A DNA stretch of 64,000 bases from Comamonadaceae bacterium (GTDB lineage: Bacteria > Pseudomonadota > Gammaproteobacteria > Burkholderiales > Burkholderiaceae_C): assembly GCA_947450645.1 (NCBI GenBank), contig CANFWH010000004.1:55667-119666 (forward strand), in the 5' to 3' direction. This document shows, one piece after another, positions 17,255-23,953 of the stretch. The first letter of the stretch is position 1, and the number at the start of each line of letters is the position of its first letter. Both the position numbers and the translations under genes were made by a program. The notes below the pieces were generated by a model. That model searched no databases. It was not told where the DNA came from and worked only from the letters and a program-made list of their open reading frames with translations.

Positions 17255-18097
17255 TTATTTAATCAAGCCTGCGCTACGGCCAGCGGCTTCAATGCCTTTG
17301 TAGTTGTCGGCTTTGGTGGGGATGAATTTTGTCGTTCGCTGCAACTCCAAAATTTCTTTGCCTTGTGCCGTGTTCATATTCAAATCCAAAAATGCTTTGG
17401 TCAGCTTCTCGCGCAGGGCGGCAGGCATGTCGGCATGAACCGTCCAGTTGTAGTCAAAGTAGGCGGGCGTGGTGTAGAAAACATGCACCTTGCTGGTATC
17501 CACTTTTTTGTCTGCCACAAACTTGTCCCACACGGAGATATTGAGCGCACCTGCATCGACCTTGCCAGCCGCTACGGCCGCAATGGTGGCATCGTGTGCG
17601 CCCGAAAACGCTACGCGCTTGAGGTCGGTATCAGGATTGATTTTTGCGTCTAACAAAAACTTGCGCGGCATCAAATGCCCCGAGGTGCTGGAAGCTGAAC
17701 CGAATGAAAGTGTGTGGCCTTTGAGGTCAGCCAACGATTTGATGGCGGGGTCGCTGGTGATAAACACGGAGCGGAACTTTTCGTCTTCTTCGCGTTGCAC
17801 GAGTGGAATCATTTTCCCGCCCGAGCGGATATTGGCCTGCACAAAGGTAAAGCCGCCAAACCACGCGAGATCGATTTGCTTGTTGGCAAGTGCCTCGACC
17901 GATGCAGCGTAGTCGGACACAGGCGTGAACTCGACCTTTACGCCCAGCTTAGATTCGAGATACTTCACCAACGGCGCAGCTTTGCGCGCGAGCTCGGTCG
18001 GCGATTCATCAGGAATCGCGGTGACTTTAAAAACAGCTTGCGCAGAGGCAAGGCCAGCTACAGTCAGCAAGGCGGCGGTAATGAGGGCTTTGAACAC
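17255..18097 (-). CDS. PhnD-like periplasmic binding protein, putative selenium-oxyanion importer subunit
   Basis: A 280-residue periplasmic binding protein with a signal peptide ending in ASAQA. Features recalled for the subfamily named putative selenate ABC transporter binding protein (TIGR04553) are present: AIPDESPTELARK, LAWFGGFTFVQAN, PLVQREEDEKF, FGSASSTSGHLMPR and FYTTPAYFDYNWTVH. That subfamily is known for lying near selD, as it does here. The GTG start at 18097 has an AGGAG ribosome site nine bases upstream. It is divergent from egtD with 61 bases between starts. Binding of selenate or selenite is a family proposal, not shown; phosphonate or phosphite remains possible. Confidence 0.82.
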   Translation of the reverse strand: MFKALITAALLTVAGLASAQAVFKVTAIPDESPTELARKAAPLVKYLESKLGVKVEFTPVSDYAASVEALANKQIDLAWFGGFTFVQANIRSGGKMIPLVQREEDEKFRSVFITSDPAIKSLADLKGHTLSFGSASSTSGHLMPRKFLLDAKINPDTDLKRVAFSGAHDATIAAVAAGKVDAGALNISVWDKFVADKKVDTSKVHVFYTTPAYFDYNWTVHADMPAALREKLTKAFLDLNMNTAQGKEILELQRTTKFIPTKADNYKGIEAAGRSAGLIK

Positions 18098-18158
18098 GAG
18101 AAACTCCTAAAAACAAAAAATGAACGGACGCGCAATTTTCGCATCTATAGTGCAAGGC

Positions 18159-19136
18159 ATGAAAACACCACAGTTCATTCAGTTACACCACGAGGATGGC
18201 AGCCAAATTCGCACGGAATTGCTAAAAGGTTTGCAAGCGACCAAGGCTTACACCTCGCCCAAATATCTGTACGACGCGCTCGGCTCCAAACTTTTTGAAG
18301 CCATTACCGAACTGCTTGAGTACTACCCCACACGTACCGAAGCCGCTATCTTTTTAGAACACGCCGAATCGATGGTAAGTCATATTCCACATGGCTCGGT
18401 GCTGGTTGACCTTGGCGCAGGCAATTGCCAAAAAGCAGCGCGTTTGTTTAAGCAGCTCCATCCCTCGCGTTATGTGGCGGTTGATATTTCGGTGGATTTC
18501 TTAAAGGAAGCGATGACGCGTTTGCAATATCAACACCCCGATTTAGACATGGTCGGTGTGGGCATGGACTTTGCCGAATCGCTGGCACTACCCAACGAAG
18601 CGCTGGAGGGCATGGCTCCGCGAGTTTTTTTCTATCCAGGCTCCAGCATTGGCAATTTCACCCCTGCCGAAGCACTGACATTTTTGCGTGCAGCCCATAC
18701 GGGTTGTGGCTTGCACGAGGGCAGATCTGACAAAAGCGGACTGTTGATTGGCGTTGATTTGGTCAAAGGCACAGCCGAGCTAGAGGCGGCTTACGACGAT
18801 GCACTGGGTGTGACGGCGGCGTTCAATCGCAACATGCTTCTCTACATCAATCGCTTAATTGGTAGCAATTTCAACATCAGCGATTGGTCACACGTGGCGC
18901 TTTATAACGAAGAGATCTCGCGTATCGAAATGCACTTAGAGGCCAAGCGAGACGTGGCTTTGCGCTGGACGGGTGGCGAGCGAAGCTTTGTCAAAGGCGA
19001 ACGCATCCACACGGAAAACTCATACAAATGGACAACGCAAAGCTTTAGCGAGTTGCTTATGCAAGCAGGCTTTGCCCAGCCTGTGGTGTGGACAGATGCA
19101 GACGGCAAATTTGCCGTGATGTGGGCAACTGCTTAA
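18159..19136 (+). CDS. egtD: L-histidine N-alpha-methyltransferase EgtD
   Basis: EgtD trimethylates histidine with three SAM to give hercynine, the shared precursor of ergothioneine and selenoneine. The 325-residue protein matches the family length. Visible motifs are SPKYLYDALGSKLFEAITEL at the N-terminus, the SAM loop VDLGAGNCQKA, FFYPGSSIGNFTPAEA, and the C-terminal FVKGERIHTENSYKW. The ATG at 18159 is preferred over an in-frame ATG at 18120 because the extra residues are not family-like and AAGG lies just upstream. It converges with senA, with a 4-bp overlap at the stops. Confidence 0.93.
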   Translation: MKTPQFIQLHHEDGSQIRTELLKGLQATKAYTSPKYLYDALGSKLFEAITELLEYYPTRTEAAIFLEHAESMVSHIPHGSVLVDLGAGNCQKAARLFKQLHPSRYVAVDISVDFLKEAMTRLQYQHPDLDMVGVGMDFAESLALPNEALEGMAPRVFFYPGSSIGNFTPAEALTFLRAAHTGCGLHEGRSDKSGLLIGVDLVKGTAELEAAYDDALGVTAAFNRNMLLYINRLIGSNFNISDWSHVALYNEEISRIEMHLEAKRDVALRWTGGERSFVKGERIHTENSYKWTTQSFSELLMQAGFAQPVVWTDADGKFAVMWATA

Positions 19137-20206
19137 ATTGCACAGCTTCTAAATCCCGCAAAAATATCCGTGCGCTCGGGCGTAAAAAAGTTGCGATATT
19201 TGGGATGCGCGATGCGCGCAGACGTTGCGCCAGCGGCCGCGCCGCGCAAGACTTGGCGCGTGCCAAACCACGGCGCGGAGTAGTCTGCGTAAGCGTGCGG
19301 CACAAAGTTTGGATACGGCTCGAACGTGCTCGCAGTCCACTCCCACACCTCGCCCCATGTGAAATGTGAGTCCGTCATCGCCGCACACTCCCACTCGGCC
19401 TCAGTTGGTAATCGCCTGCCAGCCCAATCGCACCAAGCCTTCGCATCAAACCAGTTGATGTGAACGGCGGCTTCGTTTGGCTCGCCTACGAGACGTGGCA
19501 TTTCTCGATTTGTCGCTGCAATAAAGGGCAAATACTCAGCCCACGTGACGACTCGCGAGTTAATTTCAAAAGCCGGTAGGGCGACTTCGTGCTGCCCGAG
19601 TTCGTTGTCGAATACAAAGCCAGCCGCTTGCGCTGGACTACCGAGCAGCCACATCTGCGCAGGAATAGAGAGCGTGGTTTTGATGAAATCGGCACTCGCG
19701 CAAGCCACATGGGATGTGGCTTGCAGGGGATTTTTAGGAATGGCTATGTCCAAATTTTTGGCAGAGTAAATGGCCGCTTCCGCGTGCATGTCTTCGTGAA
19801 AAAGAGCGAGGCGATAGAAGTAAAGCGTCTCATCATCATCCGATGTCTCAGCCGCCAATTTGGAGAGGATCTCATCCAAGCTGGCTTGCATCCGCGCCCT
19901 GGTTTGCACGAGCGTTGGTAGCGGTAAATCCCAGCGCGAGTCATGCGGAACGGCACTTGAGTCATACAACGCATCGTAGGCAGTTACGCTCGCAAAGCCA
20001 CGGCTGGCGTGGCCGCACAGCCAGTGATCGGCAAACCACGCGATGTGCCCGAGTTCCCAAAGCGGAGGATTGAGCGTATCGCGCCTAGGCACGAGGAGCG
20101 ACTCGCCAAGCGCTGCTGCGTAAGCGTCTGCAAGAGCCAGCGTGCGCTGGCGTGAGTCCTGTAGCTTGGAGGCAAGAGCTTTGGCGTTGGCGGTGCGAGC
20201 AGTCAT
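19133..20206 (-). CDS. senA: Selenoneine synthase SenA-like (EgtB/SUMF1 non-haem iron enzyme)
   Basis: SenA joins hercynine to a selenosugar in an oxygen- and iron-dependent step that leads to selenoneine. The 357-residue protein has an N-terminal DinB-like domain with probable iron ligands H54 (WELGHIAWF), H137 and H141 (FHEDMHAEA), and a C-terminal SUMF1/FGE domain ending in VLRGAAAGATSARIAHPKYRNFF. It differs from canonical EgtB (which has KWHLAHSTWFFE and HHEQQH, as in the neighbour at 20274), and it clusters with senB and selD. Start at 20206 or 20215; neither has a strong ribosome site. SenA rather than a second EgtB is inferred from motif type and context. Confidence 0.8.
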   Translation of the reverse strand: MTARTANAKALASKLQDSRQRTLALADAYAAALGESLLVPRRDTLNPPLWELGHIAWFADHWLCGHASRGFASVTAYDALYDSSAVPHDSRWDLPLPTLVQTRARMQASLDEILSKLAAETSDDDETLYFYRLALFHEDMHAEAAIYSAKNLDIAIPKNPLQATSHVACASADFIKTTLSIPAQMWLLGSPAQAAGFVFDNELGQHEVALPAFEINSRVVTWAEYLPFIAATNREMPRLVGEPNEAAVHINWFDAKAWCDWAGRRLPTEAEWECAAMTDSHFTWGEVWEWTASTFEPYPNFVPHAYADYSAPWFGTRQVLRGAAAGATSARIAHPKYRNFFTPERTDIFAGFRSCAI

Positions 20207-20273
20207 GCTATGCATCTGTAGGATTCTTTCGTGCGTGTTGTAATGTTGCAATCGTTCAAACGACAGACCTAGT
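20207..20273. promoter_or_regulatory. Short divergent promoter region between senA and egtB
   Basis: This gap of about 67 bases separates the start codons of two divergently transcribed genes for hercynine-using enzymes. Any promoters for both must sit here or within the coding ends. It is moderately AT-rich, including a TTGTAATGTTGCAATCG stretch at about 20237-20253 whose TTG and CAA halves are inverted. No confident -35/-10 pair or regulator site could be assigned. Confidence 0.35.
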
Positions 20274-21530
20274 ATGACCTTATTTCCTACCACTTTAGCT
20301 GAACAATTTTTAAGCCTACGCGCCACTACGCTGGAGCTTACAGTGGCGCTCTCTGCCGAGGATCAAAGCGTGCAATCCATGCTCAGCAGTAGCCCTGTCA
20401 AATGGCACTTGGCGCATAGCACGTGGTTCTTTGAAGCGTTGATTTTGCAAGCCTTTGATGCTAGCTATCAACCGTTTGATCCCGCCTATCACTACCTGTT
20501 TAATTCTTATTATGAAGCACTGGGCGAGCGCCAACCGCGTGCAGCACGGGGACTGCTCACGCGCCCTAGCTTGGCTGATGTGCACACGTATCGGGAGCAC
20601 GTTAATCTTGCCGTGGTGCGTTGGTTGCAAGCCGTATCAGTTGATGCAGAGGGCTGGGGCGAAGCCTTGAAACTATTTGAGCTGGGCTTGCATCACGAGC
20701 AGCAGCACCAAGAGTTACTTATCACCGATATGCTGCATGCGCTGGCGCAAAACCCACTACAACCCTCATGGGGATTGGCTTTGCCAAGTGCCGCTTTGCA
20801 AAGCGAGAGGCCGAATCAAGAAACGACATGGCTATCCTTTGCAGGTGGCATTCAATCGGTTGGTCACGCGGGTGATGCCAATAAAGGCTTTGCGTTTGAT
20901 AACGAAACGCCCAAGCACGATGTGCTGTTGCGCCCTTTTGCGCTGGCTGAAAAATTAGTGAGCTGTGCCGAATACCTCGCTTTTATCGAAGCAGGCGGCT
21001 ATACCTGCGCCGATTGGTGGCTGTCCGATGGCTGGGCCTTGGTGCAAGCCGAGGGCTGGCGTGCGCCGATGTATTGGCAGCAAACAAAAGTAAAAGAAAA
21101 GGAAGCAGCAAAAGCTTGGCAAGTGTTTGGTCTGCAAGGCTTGCAGCCAATAGAGCCTACGGCAGCGGTGACGCACTTGAGTTTTTACGAAGCAGCAGCT
21201 TATGCCGCATGGGCCGGCGCAAGATTGCCAACAGAGTTTGAGTGGGAAGTGGCGGCGACCTCAAGCACACCGCCAGCGCAAATGCATGGAACAGCTTGGC
21301 AATGGACGCGCTCGTCCTACGATCCTTATCCTGGCTTTCGGCCTTTGGATGGCGCGGTGTCCGAGTACAACGGCAAGTTCATGGTGGCGCAGATTGTGCT
21401 GCGCGGATCAAGCGCCTACACGCCGTGCGCGCCCATAGCCCATGCACGGGATACATACCGAAACTTTTTTCCAGCAAGCGCTAGATGGCAATGCACGGGG
21501 CTACGCTTAGCCAAAGATTTAACCCAGTAG
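20274..21530 (+). CDS. egtB: Ergothioneine biosynthesis protein EgtB
   Basis: EgtB is the iron enzyme that forms the C-S bond between hercynine and a thiol (gamma-glutamylcysteine or cysteine) to give a sulfoxide intermediate. The 418-residue product carries the canonical motifs: VKWHLAHSTWFFE (iron ligand H48), LHHEQQHQELL (H141 and H145), YLFNSYYEALGERQPR, and the SUMF1 end AWQWTRSSYDPYPGFRP with EYNGKFMVAQIVLRG. It is divergent from senA and leads a run with the reductase, senB and senC. No EgtA, EgtC or EgtE homologue is in the window, so completion of ergothioneine would need genes elsewhere. Confidence 0.92.
   Translation: MTLFPTTLAEQFLSLRATTLELTVALSAEDQSVQSMLSSSPVKWHLAHSTWFFEALILQAFDASYQPFDPAYHYLFNSYYEALGERQPRAARGLLTRPSLADVHTYREHVNLAVVRWLQAVSVDAEGWGEALKLFELGLHHEQQHQELLITDMLHALAQNPLQPSWGLALPSAALQSERPNQETTWLSFAGGIQSVGHAGDANKGFAFDNETPKHDVLLRPFALAEKLVSCAEYLAFIEAGGYTCADWWLSDGWALVQAEGWRAPMYWQQTKVKEKEAAKAWQVFGLQGLQPIEPTAAVTHLSFYEAAAYAAWAGARLPTEFEWEVAATSSTPPAQMHGTAWQWTRSSYDPYPGFRPLDGAVSEYNGKFMVAQIVLRGSSAYTPCAPIAHARDTYRNFFPASARWQCTGLRLAKDLTQ
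21134..21144. repeat. GCAAGSCTTGC motif copy 4
   Basis: In egtB, within the longer CTGCAAGGCTTGCAG; read in another frame as Leu-Gln-Gly-Leu-Gln. Confidence 0.6.
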
Positions 21531-21539
21531 GAGATTCTT

Positions 21540-22955
21540 ATGAATGCAAAAACCTTGCGCTTTGATGTGCTCATCATTGGCTCGGGTCAAGCCGCGCCCG
21601 CACTGGCTGTGGCTTTGGCGCATCGCGGTGAGACCGTGGTGCTGGTTGAAGCCAAAGACCTTGGTGGCACCTGCGTGAATGTGGGCTGCACGCCGACCAA
21701 GACGCTGCGCAAAAGCGCGCGCGTGGCCTACATGGCGCGGCGCGGCGCAGAGTTTGGTGTGAACATAGGTGCAGTCACGATTGACTTTGCCAAAGCAATG
21801 GATCGGATGCATGAGCGGGTGAACGCCTCGCGCACAGGGCTGGAGGGTTGGCTTGCTAGCACGCCCAACGTGACGGTGCTATGCGGCTGGGGGTCTCTTG
21901 CAGGCCATACGGAACAAGGCTTTCAGGCGGTTGTGGAGGGGAAGAATGGGCAGCAACACATCACGGCAGGCCGCGTGTATTTGAATACGGGCACGCGCCC
22001 CTTCATGCCGCCGATTGAAGGTTTGAGCAGCAACGATCCGCGCATCTTGAACAACGAAGGCTTGTTGCAATTGCGCGAATGCCCCAAGCATTTGTTTATT
22101 TTGGGTGGCAGCTATATCGGGCTAGAGTTTGCGCAAATTTTTAGGCGCTTGGGTGCTGAAGTGACCGTCGTTGAACCCAGCAACCGCATCGCCATGCGCG
22201 AAGACGAAATCGTCACGAATGCCATTACCGATTTTTTGCTAGAAGAAGGCGTGCGAATTTTGACCAGCTCGACGCTTACAAAAGTGGATGGCACTGGCAG
22301 CGATTTACGGCTGCATGTGCAAGGCAATATCCATGAAGCTTCCCACCTGTTGGTTGCCACGGGACGCTTGCCGAATACCGAGCGGCTCAATCTTGCGTCG
22401 ATTGGTTTGCCAGTTGATGCACGTGGTTATGTGGATGTGAATGGACAGTTGGAGACAGCAGTCGCAGGCGTCTGGGCGCTGGGCGACATCAATAAACGCG
22501 GGGCTTTCACGCACACCAGTTATCACGACTTTGAAATTGTGCGGGACAACTTAAAAGAGCCGACCGCCTTGCGTAGTGCCGATGACCGCGTCACGGTCTA
22601 TGCCATGTTCACTGATCCGCCGCTGGGTCGCGTGGGCTTGAATGCTGCGCAAGCCAAGGCGGAGCATGAAAAGACAGGGCGCGCATTTTTAGTTGCCGAG
22701 CACCATATGCGTTTTGTCAGCCGCGCCAAAGAGGAAAGCGAAACGCACGGCGTGATTCAGCTGATTGTGGATGCGAAGACTGAAAGCTTTGTAGGCGCAA
22801 CGGTGCTGGGCATCAATGGCGACGAGATCATCCAAGTGGTGAGCAACTACATGGCAACGGGCGCGAACTACAAGCTGATGCGCAACTGCCTGCCTGTGCA
22901 TCCGACCGTGACGGAGTTCTTTCCCACGATATTGGATAAGCTTGCGGCACTATGA
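21540..22955 (+). CDS. Class I FAD/NAD(P) disulfide oxidoreductase (MerA/glutathione-reductase-like)
   Basis: A 471-residue flavoprotein: FAD-binding IIGSGQAAPALAVAL, redox pair C45/C50 in GGTCVNVGCTPTK, NAD-binding LGGSYIGLEFAQ, FAD motif VWALGDINKRGAF, and C-terminal HPTVTEFFP supplying the His base. AGGAG precedes the ATG. Members of this branch are annotated only as mercuric-reductase-like or FAD-containing oxidoreductase. The gene lies between egtB and senB, overlapping senB by four bases, so a redox step on a selenium or sulfur intermediate (for example reduction of oxidised selenoneine, selenosugar diselenide or selenite) is a context-based inference only. Confidence 0.85.
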   Translation: MNAKTLRFDVLIIGSGQAAPALAVALAHRGETVVLVEAKDLGGTCVNVGCTPTKTLRKSARVAYMARRGAEFGVNIGAVTIDFAKAMDRMHERVNASRTGLEGWLASTPNVTVLCGWGSLAGHTEQGFQAVVEGKNGQQHITAGRVYLNTGTRPFMPPIEGLSSNDPRILNNEGLLQLRECPKHLFILGGSYIGLEFAQIFRRLGAEVTVVEPSNRIAMREDEIVTNAITDFLLEEGVRILTSSTLTKVDGTGSDLRLHVQGNIHEASHLLVATGRLPNTERLNLASIGLPVDARGYVDVNGQLETAVAGVWALGDINKRGAFTHTSYHDFEIVRDNLKEPTALRSADDRVTVYAMFTDPPLGRVGLNAAQAKAEHEKTGRAFLVAEHHMRFVSRAKEESETHGVIQLIVDAKTESFVGATVLGINGDEIIQVVSNYMATGANYKLMRNCLPVHPTVTEFFPTILDKLAAL

Positions 22956-23953
22956 ATGTACCGCGTCCGCACATCGTTATCGTCAGTCCCGCGCTCTCGG
23001 ACGCGAACAATGGCAATTGGCAAACCGCCAATCGTTGGCGGCAGATGCTGTCTAAAAAATTTCATTGCCGCATCGTTCAATCATGGCCAGATAAATTTGC
23101 CAATCAAGATGAAATCATGCTGGCGCTGCACGCGCGAAAGTCGGCCAGCAGCATCGCTGCGTGGCATGAAAAGCACGGCGGATCAAAGCTGGTGCTCGCG
23201 CTGACGGGAACCGATCTGTACCGCGATATTCAAACGGATGCTGCTTCGCAGGCCTCACTGGCTATGGCTTCCCGAATCATCGTGCTGCAAGAGCTTGCGC
23301 CGCTTGGCTTGCCAGAGAGGTATCGTGCGAAGGCCGAAGTGGTCTTTCAATCGACAGTGAGTCAGCCCACGATTCAGAAACCTACGGCGCATCTTCGTGC
23401 CGTGATGGTGGGGCATTTGCGCACGGAAAAATCACCTGAGACTTTGTTTGCAGCGGCGCGGATTTTGGATGTTGACGAGCATATCTTCATCGACCATATT
23501 GGCGCTGGGCTTGATCTAGTTTTGGCAAAGGAAGCCTTGGCGACGGCTAAAGCTTGTGCGCATTACCGCTGGTTAGATGCTGTGCCGCACGAAGCCACGC
23601 GCCGTGCTATCCAGCGCGCGCATGTGCTGGTTCATGCCAGTCAAATTGAAGGCGGTGCGCATGTGCTGATGGAAGCCGTGTGTTCGGGTACGCCAGTTTT
23701 AGCTTCGCGCATTGACGGCAATATCGGGATGCTGGGTGCGGACTACGAAGGCTATTTTGATTGGAATGACGCGGCTGGCTTGGCAGCACTTTTGCGCGAG
23801 TGTCGCAAAGGTCAATCAGCCGCAAACGGCCTACTGGCAAGGCTTAGCAAACAATGCGCTGTGCGTGCTCCCTTATTTACACCTTTGCGTGAGAGCGCGA
23901 AGTTGACTGCTTTGGTGAATGCGCTGGTAGAGTCGCACGATGCAAACCTCTGA
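22952..23953 (+). CDS. senB: Selenosugar synthase SenB-like glycosyltransferase
   Basis: SenB uses selenophosphate and a UDP-sugar to make a 1-seleno-sugar, the selenium donor for SenA. The 333-residue protein is a GT4-like glycosyltransferase of the group formerly catalogued as TIGR04348. Typical features are VSPALSDANNGNWQTANRW at the N-terminus, LHARKSA, LALTGTDLYRDI, VGHLRTEKSPETL and the nucleotide-sugar site SQIEGGAHVLMEAV. Starts and stops overlap its neighbours (ATGA with the reductase, 14 bases with senC). Assignment rests on family recall plus its placement between senA/egtB and selD. Confidence 0.88.
   Translation: MNVPRPHIVIVSPALSDANNGNWQTANRWRQMLSKKFHCRIVQSWPDKFANQDEIMLALHARKSASSIAAWHEKHGGSKLVLALTGTDLYRDIQTDAASQASLAMASRIIVLQELAPLGLPERYRAKAEVVFQSTVSQPTIQKPTAHLRAVMVGHLRTEKSPETLFAAARILDVDEHIFIDHIGAGLDLVLAKEALATAKACAHYRWLDAVPHEATRRAIQRAHVLVHASQIEGGAHVLMEAVCSGTPVLASRIDGNIGMLGADYEGYFDWNDAAGLAALLRECRKGQSAANGLLARLSKQCAVRAPLFTPLRESAKLTALVNALVESHDANL

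Noticed and set aside
14970..18097. Naming the transporter a plain phosphonate importer (phnCDE).
   Set aside because: No phosphonate degradation genes are near, and binding-protein motifs match the selD-linked subfamily. Gene symbols were left blank because the ligand is unproven.
19133..20206. Calling the minus-strand protein a second EgtB for ergothioneine only.
   Set aside because: Its ligand motifs differ from canonical EgtB, which is already present next door, and it is clustered with senB and selD; SenA fits better, though this is by recall.
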